Origin: a virus
Length of the DNA: 57,028 bases
IMG/VR virus record: IMGVR_UViG_3300036716_000382
Coordinates: 1-57,028 of that record
Direction: 5' to 3' (one strand)
Positions 40,340 through 48,206 of this stretch are shown here, one piece after another. The notes under the pieces were generated by a model. That model was not told the DNA's origin, ran no database searches, and worked only from the letters and a program-made list of their open reading frames with translations. The position numbers were made by a program, and so were the translations under genes. Position 1 is the stretch's first letter; every line of letters starts with the position of its first letter.

Positions 40340-40810
40340 TTATTCGTCCTTTTTATGTTTACCTAAAATTTCTATAATTTCCCAAGTACCATCTTCATAA
40401 TGATGTACTTGAGCATCCACTAAATCACACATAAATGCTAAACTTTCTCCATCAATCTTGTAAGTAATACCATTTATTTCAACACTATCTGTTTCTTCTG
40501 ATTTATTTCTCCAAGCCTTTTCAACTTCTCTTTTAGTCTTTAAGCAATCGGACATTGAGTTAGCACCTTTATGGTCTATCAATGAGCCATCTGCAAATAC
40601 ACAAACAGCAAATACTACTTCGGGTTTTGGTGCGTGTGAATGTTCATTGCCGTCTAATGGACATTGTTGATGACCATCATCTCCACAACCTGTGCAGTCT
40701 GCTTTAGCAGCTGAAAAACTAACACATAATAATACAGCAAGACAAATTATCACAGCCCATTTTTCCCATGGATTGTGAAATTTAATTGCGTCTTTAATTT
40801 TTTTAAACAT
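40340..40810 (-). CDS. Secreted Cys-rich protein
   Basis: 156 residues. A signal or anchor sequence (WAVIICLAVLLCVSFSA) precedes a Cys/His-rich stretch (CTGCGDDGHQQC), then SMSDCLKTKREVEKAW and a strand-rich C-terminus ending HYEDGTWEIIEIL. The DCLKTKREVEK segment recurs in the gene at 41851-42153, on the other side of the amino-acid-binding protein. Function unknown. Confidence 0.65.
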   Translation of the reverse strand: MFKKIKDAIKFHNPWEKWAVIICLAVLLCVSFSAAKADCTGCGDDGHQQCPLDGNEHSHAPKPEVVFAVCVFADGSLIDHKGANSMSDCLKTKREVEKAWRNKSEETDSVEINGITYKIDGESLAFMCDLVDAQVHHYEDGTWEIIEILGKHKKDE

Positions 40811-40811
40811 A

Positions 40812-41846
40812 TTATCTGATTGGTGGTACGTACATCACGCCACCATCCTTCCATAGTTTATTTAGTCCTCTTTCTAATGCAAGAGGTGTTTTTGGTCCTA
40901 CGTTTCTTTCAAAAGATTCTCCGTAATTACCAACTTGTTTGATAATATTATAACCAAATTTCATACCAAGTCCTAACATAGGACCGATATAACCTTCTTC
41001 ACCTAAAATTCTTAAAACTTCTTTGTTCTTACTATCTAACATTGAGTCAACATTTTCAGAAGTAATACCTGCCTCTTCAGCATTTATCATAATGAAATGT
41101 GTCCATCTTATTACATCTTCCCACTCTTGGTCGCCTTGTCTTACAAGTGGACCTAATGGTTCTTTAGATATAATTTCTGGTAAGACTACCCATTTACTAG
41201 GGTCTTCTGCACCTGCTCTTGCGGATGCTAAACCAGAAGCGTCTGTAGTAAATACATCACACTCGCCAGCAAATAGTTTTGCCTTTGCGTCTTTATTACC
41301 TTCAACATAAATTGGTTGATATTGCATATTATTTTCTGCAAAATAATCATTTAGATTTAATTCACTTGTAGTTTCTTTTGTAATACAAACAAACGCACCA
41401 TCTAATTGTGTTGCACTTCTAATCTCTAAATGTGTTGGTACTAAAAATCCTTGACCATCATAATAATTAACACCTGCAAATTCAAACATTAAGTTCACAT
41501 CTCTACTGATTGTCCAAGTTGTGTTTCTTGCAAGTACATCAATATTGCCAGACGCTAATGTTGGAAATCTTTGAGCAGCATTTAATCCTACAAATTCTAC
41601 TTTACTTGAATCTCCAAATATGCCAGCGGATACTGCTTTACAGAAGTCAACATCTAAACCACTCCAGTTTCCTGCGTCATCCTGAGCAGAGAAACCAGGC
41701 AAGCCTGCATTAACTCCACATACAACATAACCTCGTTCTTTTACAGTTTGAAGTAAACCTACTTCTTGTTCTATTTTAATACTTTTATTTGTATTACAAC
41801 CTACTAATAATAGAGTTGTAAATAATATCATTAATAATTTTTTCAT
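40812..41846 (-). CDS. Periplasmic amino-acid-binding protein (AapJ/YhdW-like)
   Basis: 344 residues. Lipobox LLVGC (C17). LQTVKERGYVVCGVNAGLPG starts a type II binding protein, with GNWSGLDVDFCKAVSAGIFG, LNAAQRFPTLASGNIDVLARNTTWT and VGNYGESFERNVGP at the end, which match general L-amino-acid-binding proteins of ABC transporters. It is full length. The permease and ATPase are not in the window, so it would load the host transporter. Confidence 0.88.
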   Translation of the reverse strand: MKKLLMILFTTLLLVGCNTNKSIKIEQEVGLLQTVKERGYVVCGVNAGLPGFSAQDDAGNWSGLDVDFCKAVSAGIFGDSSKVEFVGLNAAQRFPTLASGNIDVLARNTTWTISRDVNLMFEFAGVNYYDGQGFLVPTHLEIRSATQLDGAFVCITKETTSELNLNDYFAENNMQYQPIYVEGNKDAKAKLFAGECDVFTTDASGLASARAGAEDPSKWVVLPEIISKEPLGPLVRQGDQEWEDVIRWTHFIMINAEEAGITSENVDSMLDSKNKEVLRILGEEGYIGPMLGLGMKFGYNIIKQVGNYGESFERNVGPKTPLALERGLNKLWKDGGVMYVPPIR

Positions 41847-41850
41847 ATAA

Positions 41851-42153
41851 TTAATCCTGTGTTAACACTTCTGTTTGTTTCTTCTTTTTCTTTTCAGTAA
41901 GTGACTTCGCTGTACCACCAAGTTTTAAACTACCTGATTGGTCTGGCATTTTATTTTTAATACTGACAATGTTACCGTCTGCGTCAATTTCTGCCATGGA
42001 TGGACCACAAATTGCTCTACGACCATCTTTTTTCTTTTCTATGGCTCTTTTGTCTTTAAGACAATCCATTAATCCATCATATTTTATAAATTCGCTTGAT
42101 GTATTTGTCACAACAAACATTGTTATTATAGTGACTAAAGTTGTTGCGTCCAT
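41851..42153 (-). CDS. Small protein related to the secreted Cys-rich protein
   Basis: 100 residues. LMDCLKDKRAIEKKKDGRRAIC resembles SMSDCLKTKREVEKAWRNK of the gene at 40340-40810. The N-terminus is only weakly signal-like. The C-terminus is Lys-rich. It lies four bases before the binding-protein gene. Confidence 0.55.
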   Translation of the reverse strand: MDATTLVTIITMFVVTNTSSEFIKYDGLMDCLKDKRAIEKKKDGRRAICGPSMAEIDADGNIVSIKNKMPDQSGSLKLGGTAKSLTEKKKKKQTEVLTQD

Positions 42154-42156
42154 ATG

Positions 42157-42606
42157 TTATTCTCCTGTGTTATAGCCGTTCTTGGCTTCTCTTAATTTGT
42201 CCTTTAATTTTTCTATATCTTCTAAAGCTTTATCCATATCTGTCTGTAACCTTTCAATGTTAACCTTATTGTTCATCATTCCTTCAAGTTGCTTCTGTAT
42301 AGATTCCACCTGGCCACTTAAAAATTCAATCAGCATAAATTGCTCTGAATCAGCAGGTGGAGAACCTAAATCTCCCCTTGGCCATTTAATCCTAAATTCG
42401 TTATTCTGTTCAATATCAGTTGTAAGCGCTTCCTCTGTCTGTATTAAATCTTTTTCTAATAGTGTTGTATTAGTTTCCAATTTGTTCAATCGCTCAATCA
42501 CACCGAAGTAAGCCCACACTCCCATAGCTACTGCTCCAACAATAGCAATTAAGTTTTTCATTGGCATACTTACTGCCGATTCACTTGATATATTTAATCT
42601 ACCCAT
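42157..42606 (-). CDS. Membrane-anchored coiled-coil protein
   Basis: 149 residues. An N-terminal membrane segment (LIAIVGAVAMGVWAYFGVI, about 18-36), then coiled coil (LNKLETNTTLLEKDLIQTEE, DMDKALEDIEKLKDKLREAK) with IKWPRGDLGSPPADSEQFML between. The layout fits a virion- or envelope-associated protein; similar ones occur in marine phages. Confidence 0.6.
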   Translation of the reverse strand: MGRLNISSESAVSMPMKNLIAIVGAVAMGVWAYFGVIERLNKLETNTTLLEKDLIQTEEALTTDIEQNNEFRIKWPRGDLGSPPADSEQFMLIEFLSGQVESIQKQLEGMMNNKVNIERLQTDMDKALEDIEKLKDKLREAKNGYNTGE

Positions 42607-42630
42607 ATTATATTGTCCGTCTTTTTCAGC

Positions 42631-42655
42631 AAAAAGCTACTCCGCTTTTGGAGCG
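42631..42655 (-). terminator. Weak intrinsic terminator after o-spanin
   Basis: On the minus strand GCTCC, AAAAGC, GGAG then TAGC and five T. The stem is short (about four pairs), so this is a marginal call, but its place just beyond the last gene of the lysis cassette fits. Confidence 0.35.
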
Positions 42656-42672
42656 ACATCTTTTTTCCTGGT

Positions 42673-43065
42673 TTACTTTGAGTCTCCCTCTTTCTTCTCG
42701 TCTTCTCCTTCGTAATACTCTTTATATTTATCTAGTAAATCATTTGTAATCTTCATTTGATTTCTAATTCTTGCGAAGTTTTTTGCTAATAATTCAAAGT
42801 CTTTGTCTGTTAATCCCCATAATACTGGGTCTATACCCTTTTCCTCTAGTTTTTTGAACACTTCCTCAGCGTTCTCACTAGTAATAATAATCCATTGTAA
42901 TTGTTCTAATTGTAGTGGCGTAGGTTTATCTAAATTAAGTTGTGCTCTAGGCACCTCTTCTTTGAAGATACTTAATTTTTTAACACCCGAGCAACTAGTA
43001 AGGAACGTAATTAGGATTAGCGATACTAGGACATTCAGGATTAATTTCGGACTTCTTTGTAGCAT
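42673..43065 (-). CDS. o-spanin (Rz1-like outer-membrane lipoprotein)
   Basis: 130 residues. Signal and lipobox FLTSC (C25), then a short PTPLQLEQLQWIII region, typical of phage o-spanins, and a helical C-terminus. It overlaps the i-spanin gene by 71 bases in a different frame, as in lambda Rz/Rz1. The pair fuses inner and outer membranes at lysis. Confidence 0.75.
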   Translation of the reverse strand: MLQRSPKLILNVLVSLILITFLTSCSGVKKLSIFKEEVPRAQLNLDKPTPLQLEQLQWIIITSENAEEVFKKLEEKGIDPVLWGLTDKDFELLAKNFARIRNQMKITNDLLDKYKEYYEGEDEKKEGDSK

Positions 43066-43462
43066 TCTTTTCTTTTTCTGTTAATTCAGCACCACTTGCT
43101 ATTTCCATACATCTATTAGCATTTTTAGAACCATTGTTTGTAATTCGTTCTATTGCTTTTGTTTTTGAAATTGCAAGCTTGCCTACATCTCTATTTTTTT
43201 TGTTAAATCTTTTATCTAAATCATCAAGGTCTTTTTTCAAAACACCTACTAACTCGTTCATCTTTTGATTTGCGACTAGTATTTCTTCAAAGTCCTTCTG
43301 TTGATTTTCTATGAGTTGTTGTTGTTCAGCGACTGCTGATTCTAATTTGATTTGATTTAGTTTCAAAATAGCATTATCACTTCTCAACTTCATCACATAG
43401 AAGCCACCGCCAGCAATGGCGGTAGCAACTATTCCTATAAAAAATAATCTAAGGCCAAACAT
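42995..43462 (-). CDS. i-spanin (Rz-like)
   Basis: 155 residues. N-terminal anchor (LFFIGIVATAIAGGGFYVM) and a long coiled coil (about 25-125: EQQQLIENQQKDFEEILVAN, LKKDLDDLDKRFNKK), then a short Cys-containing tail. This is the inner-membrane spanin layout, beside the o-spanin and a holin-like gene. Confidence 0.75.
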   Translation of the reverse strand: MFGLRLFFIGIVATAIAGGGFYVMKLRSDNAILKLNQIKLESAVAEQQQLIENQQKDFEEILVANQKMNELVGVLKKDLDDLDKRFNKKNRDVGKLAISKTKAIERITNNGSKNANRCMEIASGAELTEKEKNATKKSEINPECPSIANPNYVPY

Positions 43463-43463
43463 T

Positions 43464-43625
43464 TTAGCCTTTTTTCCAAATTGCCCACAAGCCCCAAGCG
43501 ATAGCAGCCCATGCAGCCATTTTAGCTATAGGTCCAGCAAACAATATTATTAGACCCATTGCAATTAAAGCACCGCCATGCCATGATGATACTTCTTTTA
43601 CTCTATTTGTAATCCAACTTAACAT
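43464..43625 (-). CDS. Holin-like membrane protein
   Basis: 53 residues from the ATG at 43625, chosen for its AAAGGAG ribosome site. ALIAMGLIILFAGPIAKMAAWAAIAWGLWAIW makes two close membrane segments with a basic end. It precedes the spanin pair with a one-base gap, so it is the best holin candidate. The start at 43691 would run into the DUF1353 gene. Confidence 0.6.
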   Translation of the reverse strand: MLSWITNRVKEVSSWHGGALIAMGLIILFAGPIAKMAAWAAIAWGLWAIWKKG

Positions 43626-43641
43626 ATTTTTTATCTCCTTT

Positions 43642-44223
43642 TTAAAGTTTAATATTTCTTCTTCTATGACCATTCCAAGCGAGCCAACCACCTAATCTTA
43701 ATGACCAGTACGCCAAGTAGTTCATAAAATAGAAGCCGTTTACCTCTATGTTTATATCTCTAAAGATTTGATCTGCTTTCTTTTGATCAACTAATAGAAG
43801 TGAACCTTTTTTAGCTGCAGGTTTTAAAGCAGCATACTTGTACATAAAATCGTGTACAAGACCACCAATTAGTAATACACCAACTGGTGAAAAAAACGAT
43901 CTTAAAAATTTAGGAATACTTGCACCGTCAAATGTAAAACCTTCAGGTATCACATAATCTATACCGTGCATAGTATATCTAAAATCAGTTAAAAGTTTCC
44001 AATTTCTTGTGCTTAATAACCACATCACTATACCTCTAAAAAAACCTTTATCTTTTGTAGGCATAACAAGTGGTTGTAAGTGTGGTAACTTTTCATAAGA
44101 AAAATTTAAGCTCGTTGTTTTTCTTTTATCTAGTAAATTAATAACAAAACCTATAACAACAAATAATATTAATAATGACCACATCCAAAACTTCATTGCT
44201 AATGCGATTAATGTTTCTATCAT
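43642..44223 (-). CDS. DUF1353-family phage protein
   Basis: 193 residues. N-terminal membrane segment (MWSLLILFVVIGFVINLL), then YVIPEGFTFDGASIPKFLRSFF, GGLVHDFMYKYAA and KADQIFRDINIEV, the DUF1353 core with conserved D and H. The family is common in tailed phages and near lysis genes; its function is unknown. The His/Asp pattern suggests a hydrolase. Confidence 0.78.
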   Translation of the reverse strand: MIETLIALAMKFWMWSLLILFVVIGFVINLLDKRKTTSLNFSYEKLPHLQPLVMPTKDKGFFRGIVMWLLSTRNWKLLTDFRYTMHGIDYVIPEGFTFDGASIPKFLRSFFSPVGVLLIGGLVHDFMYKYAALKPAAKKGSLLLVDQKKADQIFRDINIEVNGFYFMNYLAYWSLRLGGWLAWNGHRRRNIKL

Positions 44224-44229
44224 ATATGA

Positions 44230-44397
44230 TTAGTCCTTTTTGTTTTCTTCTTTGTCTTCTTTATTAGGATTTTTAATTAAAATTTCTGAAATTACTTCGT
44301 CTTTAACTTCAGCTTTTTTAACTTTTTCCTTAGGCGCTACTGCGGCTTTTGCTTTGTAAGGAACGCCACCAGCGCCATATCTAATTTCTTCTGACAT
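44230..44397 (-). CDS. Small Lys/Glu-rich protein, 55 residues
   Basis: ATG 44397 to TAA 44230: MSEEIRYGAGGVPYKAKAAV, then a charged low-complexity tail. Overlaps the preceding gene by 17 bases. Unknown. Confidence 0.5.
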   Translation of the reverse strand: MSEEIRYGAGGVPYKAKAAVAPKEKVKKAEVKDEVISEILIKNPNKEDKEENKKD

Positions 44398-44638
44398 CTT
44401 TATCTCCCTTTTTGTTTTTCTTTTTGTTTGCAGTCAACATACTTGCTGACGGTTTAATTGTTCCCAACCCAGGTCCCTTTGCCGTTGCTGTTAAAGCAGG
44501 CATTGTAGTTGCGTATCTTCTGTTTGGAAAAAATTGACCAGATGAACCCATAGAGTTCATAGGTTTTAATGTATCTAAAGGACCTATTCCAAACCCTCTC
44601 ATATAACTCTCTCCTCTTATTTCTTTAAATGTTTTCAT
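44381..44638 (-). CDS. Small basic protein with prohead-like leader
   Basis: 85 residues. Starts MKTFKEIRGES, like the leaders of the T4 internal capsid proteins, then MRGFGIGPLDTLKPMNSMGS, PNRRYATTMPALTATAKGPG and a Lys-rich end. It could be a small head-core or DNA-condensing protein. The ΦxE cleavage motif is less clear here than in the other leader-bearing genes. Confidence 0.6.
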   Translation of the reverse strand: MKTFKEIRGESYMRGFGIGPLDTLKPMNSMGSSGQFFPNRRYATTMPALTATAKGPGLGTIKPSASMLTANKKKNKKGDKDVRRN

Positions 44639-45042
44639 ACGTGTTTTGAAAGTAATTGAGAAGCAACCTGATTTCTAAATTTTTCAGATACAGTTGATGT
44701 GATTTGACTATCTACCACATATCTAAATGCAGCCATACCAAATTGTTCAGTATATGTACCTTGTTGTTTTTTAGATTTTATATTGTTTTTGATAGGTTCA
44801 ATTTGAGTTAATTGTACCTCTTGGCTACTTTCAATCTTGTTAATTAAGTTTTCAACCTCTATCTTATTATAGTCTTCCTTTACTTTAAATCTACTGATTA
44901 ATCTTGTTAAAGGATTCTCTTTCTTTTTCTTCTTTACGTGAACACCAGGCTCGTGTGATGGTGGCATTGCAACATTTGATCCATCGCCTACTGCATTTGT
45001 AGGAGCGTCTTCTGAAATTCTAAATTCTTTAAACGATTTCAT
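44635..45042 (-). CDS. Prohead-internal-like protein with capsid-targeting leader
   Basis: 135 residues. MKSFKEFRISE (I-S-E site at 9-11) then DAPTNAVGDGSNVAMPPSHE and a Lys-rich segment (VKKKKKENPLTRLISRF). The TNAVGDGS...HEP motif is shared with the gene at 45995. The C-terminus is a helical domain (FRYVVDSQITSTVSEKF). Likely packaged in the head; role unknown. Confidence 0.65.
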   Translation of the reverse strand: MKSFKEFRISEDAPTNAVGDGSNVAMPPSHEPGVHVKKKKKENPLTRLISRFKVKEDYNKIEVENLINKIESSQEVQLTQIEPIKNNIKSKKQQGTYTEQFGMAAFRYVVDSQITSTVSEKFRNQVASQLLSKHV

Positions 45043-45633
45043 TTACAATTTTATCCTCTCTATATTATCCTCGGATACTATAATCTGTTTTCTTGTATCT
45101 TCGTTTATAACATGGTAAAGATTAACTCCAAAATAATTCTCAAAAGGTTTTTGGTTTTCAGTTGTATAAACAACATCACCTACATCACCAGTTGTATCAC
45201 CTTCTAAATCTTCCAATCTATCTGTCATTATATATTTACCTTCTGGTAAGAAATCAAATCCAACAGACTCTTTTACATCATCATCATATGCTATTAAATT
45301 ATTCTCAACAAGATGTTTGTACAATGCTTTTTCTATTTCAATAGCATTTACATCTTTGTTTTCTTTTAATAATAAAGCCAAAGCAGCTGCATATGAAGCA
45401 AACTTTGATTTACCTCCAGGTAATAACCCTAGTAATCTTTTCAAATTAAAAACAAATCTATGAAGTATAGTATAAGAATCTTTCTCTTTAGCTATCTTCA
45501 GGTCTCTCATTCTTCGTAATATTTTTCCATTATCATCAATAATCCCATACTTATATGCGTCATGGCTCGTCCAAGGTGTAACCAACATTTTGATTACTCT
45601 ATATGTTATTAATAAATCTATGGCTCGTCCCAT
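45043..45633 (-). CDS. Conserved phage protein of the virion region
   Basis: 196 residues. MGRAIDLLITYRVIKMLVTP, YKYGIIDDNGKILRRMRDLK, YTILHRFVFNLKRLLGLLPG, ASYAAALALLLKE are strongly patterned and recur in T4-like phages as I recall. Its C-terminal 80 residues are acidic. Function unknown, probably structural or assembly related. Confidence 0.75.
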   Translation of the reverse strand: MGRAIDLLITYRVIKMLVTPWTSHDAYKYGIIDDNGKILRRMRDLKIAKEKDSYTILHRFVFNLKRLLGLLPGGKSKFASYAAALALLLKENKDVNAIEIEKALYKHLVENNLIAYDDDVKESVGFDFLPEGKYIMTDRLEDLEGDTTGDVGDVVYTTENQKPFENYFGVNLYHVINEDTRKQIIVSEDNIERIKL

Positions 45634-45995
45634 TATAATTTCTCCAAACTTGACAACAAAGTTTTATGTACTTTTATGTTTGGCAACTCATCTATTGTAA
45701 TTACATTTAAATATTGTAAGAAAGTTTTTAATACCGACCAATACTCTCTTTCAACTTTAAATAATAATAATGTAGCCGCTGCCTCATTACCAAATACATT
45801 TGTTAATACTATAATATGATTTAATACTAATCTAGTTTTCAGTTCGCCTGTGGTTTTATATTTACGAAATAGACGTTTAAGATATTTAAATCTTTTTACA
45901 TCCTCATAAAACTCCTGTTCACTATCTAAATTAGGAACATTGTAGTTTTTTATAGCGTAAAATAACCAATTTTTCTTTGTTATCCTATCAAACAT
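45633..45995 (-). CDS. Conserved phage protein
   Basis: 120 residues, FDRITKKNWLFYAIKNY, FKYLKRLFRKYKTTGELKTR, LVLNHIIVLTNVFGNEAAAT. The RFKYLKRLFRKY/TGELK and NHIIVLTNVFG blocks form a family seen in many T4-like phages. Overlaps both neighbours by one base. Function unknown. Confidence 0.72.
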   Translation of the reverse strand: MFDRITKKNWLFYAIKNYNVPNLDSEQEFYEDVKRFKYLKRLFRKYKTTGELKTRLVLNHIIVLTNVFGNEAAATLLLFKVEREYWSVLKTFLQYLNVITIDELPNIKVHKTLLSSLEKL

Positions 45996-46420
45996 TAGCC
46001 AAGCTCTGCATAAACTTTAACAGCGCCGTTCTTTAATGTTTCGTAATTACCTTTTAGTTTTATACTATTACCTTTATGAGATATACCATCATCATTTAAA
46101 TCAGAACCGTCAGTATCTTTTCCGAAACGGCCTCCAGCATAAACTAATGCACTTTCAAAGTTACCCTTTTTATCTTTAATTTCAATTTTATCTTTTACTG
46201 TCACACCAATTGTACTTAATTTTGCACTTAATTGATTAAGAGCAGCCTCAGGTTTGATGTATTCTCCATTAGCAATAGAGCCAACAAAAGCATTTACTTT
46301 ATTCAAAATTGCAGGTTCATGGATGTTATGAACACCAATAGAACCATCTTCAACTGCGTTAGATGTGGCTGTGCCAACCATCTTACCATCTTCTTTTATA
46401 TGTTGTTTAAATGTTTTCAT
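45995..46420 (-). CDS. Prohead-internal-like protein with capsid-targeting leader
   Basis: 141 residues. MKTFKQHIKED (I-K-E site at 8-10), then TATSNAVEDGSIGVHNIHEP, echoing the 44635 gene, and ILNKVNAFVGSIANGEYIKP, GRFGKDTDGSDLNDDGISHK. Likely a minor capsid-internal protein; function unknown. Confidence 0.65.
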   Translation of the reverse strand: MKTFKQHIKEDGKMVGTATSNAVEDGSIGVHNIHEPAILNKVNAFVGSIANGEYIKPEAALNQLSAKLSTIGVTVKDKIEIKDKKGNFESALVYAGGRFGKDTDGSDLNDDGISHKGNSIKLKGNYETLKNGAVKVYAELG

Positions 46421-46593
46421 TTTTCTCCTCTGTTTACTTCGTCCTTTAATTTCTTAAAAGTTTTACCACCCACAAGGTCTTCTTCAACCTCTTTCATATT
46501 ACTTTCCTTCAACTTATCAACATCTTTAAACTGATCTACGTGTGGTGTGTTGTTAGCCAGTTCTTCTAAAAAATTGTTGATATCTTCTTTCAT
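46417..46593 (-). CDS. Small acidic protein, 58 residues
   Basis: ATG 46593 to TGA 46417: MKEDINNFLEELANNTPHVD, then DKLKESNMKEVEEDLVGGKT. ATGA overlaps on both sides, so it is co-translated with its neighbours. Confidence 0.6.
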   Translation of the reverse strand: MKEDINNFLEELANNTPHVDQFKDVDKLKESNMKEVEEDLVGGKTFKKLKDEVNRGEK

Positions 46594-46931
46594 TTTTCTT
46601 GCTCTTTCTTTTCATTTAAAAGATGAGCCTCCTCTTTAGGTTTAATATCTAAAGATGACCCTTTATTCAATACATTAAGAGCGTCATCAAAAGGAGCTGG
46701 TGGACCGTTTTCAATTTCTTTTATCGGTGCTTGTGTTCCATCATCTCTTCCATGTTCAGCGTCAAGTTTAATTAGTTTCTCACATTGTTGTAAAGCTCCG
46801 TGTACAGCATTCATATTATTTTTCATCTGCGTCACTTCCTTTTCAATCACTTGTATTTTGCCGTTCATATCGCTCAGCGTTTTTTGTAATGTAAATCTTT
46901 CTTTCATTAACGTTTGTGTAGTTATACCCAT
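46590..46931 (-). CDS. Coiled-coil protein
   Basis: 113 residues. MKERFTLQKTLSDMNGKIQV and EKEVTQMKNNMNAVHGALQQ form a coiled coil, with an acidic and Pro-rich C-terminus. Possibly a chaperone or fibre-associated protein of the decoration cluster. Confidence 0.6.
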   Translation of the reverse strand: MGITTQTLMKERFTLQKTLSDMNGKIQVIEKEVTQMKNNMNAVHGALQQCEKLIKLDAEHGRDDGTQAPIKEIENGPPAPFDDALNVLNKGSSLDIKPKEEAHLLNEKKEQEK

Positions 46932-46948
46932 AATATTCTCCTATAAAA

Positions 46949-47407
46949 TTATGCAACAACGTAACCGTGTCCTGCGATTACATTCCAATTTGAATTTTTA
47001 AATAACAAAGTCACATTTTCACCTTCAGCGTTCAAAGTAACTGTAGAACCACCTCTTAAATTAGTTGGTGTAATTACTACGTTGTTTGTACCTGATGTTG
47101 AAGTGTTTATACAAGTTTTAATTTGTCCATCTGAACCATCTGCTAATGAGATAGCACCTGTTGCACTTGTAGCGTTGATTTCAGTTACAGCGCTTGTTAT
47201 GTTAGCAACTTGTGATGAAGCGTCAGCAGTAATTGACTGTGAAGTCTGTGCTAAACCTAACCACGATGGTATATTGTTAAACACATTTTCTGCTGATATT
47301 TTTTTATTGATTGGTGTACCTGACGGATCGTCAACTACATGGAGCAAGTCAGCTGCTGCCAACGAGTCTCCCAAATCGGTCAATGCCGTTATCTTTTTGT
47401 CTGCCAT
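46949..47407 (-). CDS. Virion decoration/fibre-type protein
   Basis: 152 residues. KKITALTDLGDSLAAADLLH then VVDDPSGTPINKKISAENVF is a motif common at the N-terminus of marine-phage fibre and head-decoration proteins. The rest is Ser/Thr/Ala-rich strands (TEINATSATGAISLADGSDG) ending WNVIAGHGYVVA. It has its own late-type octamer and GGAG site. Confidence 0.7.
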   Translation of the reverse strand: MADKKITALTDLGDSLAAADLLHVVDDPSGTPINKKISAENVFNNIPSWLGLAQTSQSITADASSQVANITSAVTEINATSATGAISLADGSDGQIKTCINTSTSGTNNVVITPTNLRGGSTVTLNAEGENVTLLFKNSNWNVIAGHGYVVA

Positions 47408-47440
47408 TTATTCTCCTTTAAACCCTTTCGGGAATGCTAC

Positions 47441-47480
47441 TCTAGGTAATTGCCTAGATCACTTTGTTAATATATTTATA
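47441..47480 (-). promoter_or_regulatory. Late-type promoter with leader hairpin
   Basis: TATAAATA (47480-47473) on the minus strand, then a 6-bp hairpin TCTAGG/CCTAGA (47441-47458) in the leader of the 46949 gene. Confidence 0.5.
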
Positions 47481-47481
47481 A

Positions 47482-47498
47482 GGGCGGATTGACCGCCC
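47482..47498 (-). terminator. GC-rich hairpin terminator
   Basis: GGGCGG (47482-47487), loop ATTGA, CCGCCC (47493-47498), just beyond the stop of the 47524 gene and just before the next late-type octamer. Placed to separate two late transcripts. Confidence 0.72.
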
Positions 47499-47523
47499 CT
47501 AAATTGTTAATAATTATGTTCTA

Positions 47524-48138
47524 CTACGCAGCTACTGTATGTGTAACTCTTATACCAGCAGCAATAGTTCTTTGCGAATTAATAGTACCTGAAGCAGTAT
47601 CTTTGATTGTTGCTCCACCTGGTAATGTTACTGCGTCATGGAGAGCAGTTCCTAATGAAAGAACATTGCCAGTTGCAAGTGTTTGACTCGCTACTGTAAA
47701 TCTCTTTCTGTTAGCTGTTGAACCAGTTGCAGTATAAACACAATCGTGTGTTCCACCGCCACCATTTACAACTTTCATTACTGGTGCTCCAGTAACTGTA
47801 ACTGCTTCATCCCAAGTTACCTCTATTTGAACTGTTTGACTAGATGAACCAGCAGTTAAGTCTGTAGCTGCAGTAGTGCCTGCTACAAATCTTACATTTG
47901 TAATAGTTGCTTCCTGTAGTCCAGTCGTTGCTGATGTACCTGCAAGCCCTCGTATAGCGACCAAGACTTCTGGTTGTGCGTTGGCATTATCGTTACCAGA
48001 CGCTTTCGTACCAGCTCTTTGTACCCAACCTGAATTGGTTGCGTAAACATCTTGCTTTTTATACTGGGAGTTCTCGTTAGTAGATAAATGTTTTGGTTTA
48101 TTTGTAGCGGTATCCGCTCCTTTTGCCCATCCACTCAT
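47524..48138 (-). CDS. Virion surface/Ig-like structural protein
   Basis: 204 residues, Gly/Ala/Thr/Val-rich with few charged residues. GWAKGADTATNKPKHLSTNE, KKQDVYATNSGWVQRAG at the N-terminus are typical of marine-phage virion proteins; TVQIEVTWDEAVTVTGAPVM suggests a beta-sandwich domain. Likely abundant: it has a TATAAATA octamer, AAAGGAG site and a strong terminator. Confidence 0.7.
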   Translation of the reverse strand: MSGWAKGADTATNKPKHLSTNENSQYKKQDVYATNSGWVQRAGTKASGNDNANAQPEVLVAIRGLAGTSATTGLQEATITNVRFVAGTTAATDLTAGSSSQTVQIEVTWDEAVTVTGAPVMKVVNGGGGTHDCVYTATGSTANRKRFTVASQTLATGNVLSLGTALHDAVTLPGGATIKDTASGTINSQRTIAAGIRVTHTVAA

Positions 48139-48188
48139 ATCTTTTCTCCTTTTAAATTAATTAATTTATTCTGTTATATAACTAGTAC

Positions 48189-48196
48189 TATTTATA
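48189..48196 (-). promoter_or_regulatory. Late-type promoter octamer
   Basis: TATAAATA on the minus strand in the gap upstream of the 47524 gene, about 50 bases before its ATG. Confidence 0.5.
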
Positions 48197-48206
48197 AGGA
48201 ATGAGA

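Noticed and set aside
43626-43691. Upstream start for the holin-like gene
   Set aside because: The ATG at 43625 has a strong AAAGGAG site; the upstream part overlaps the DUF1353 gene and is charged.
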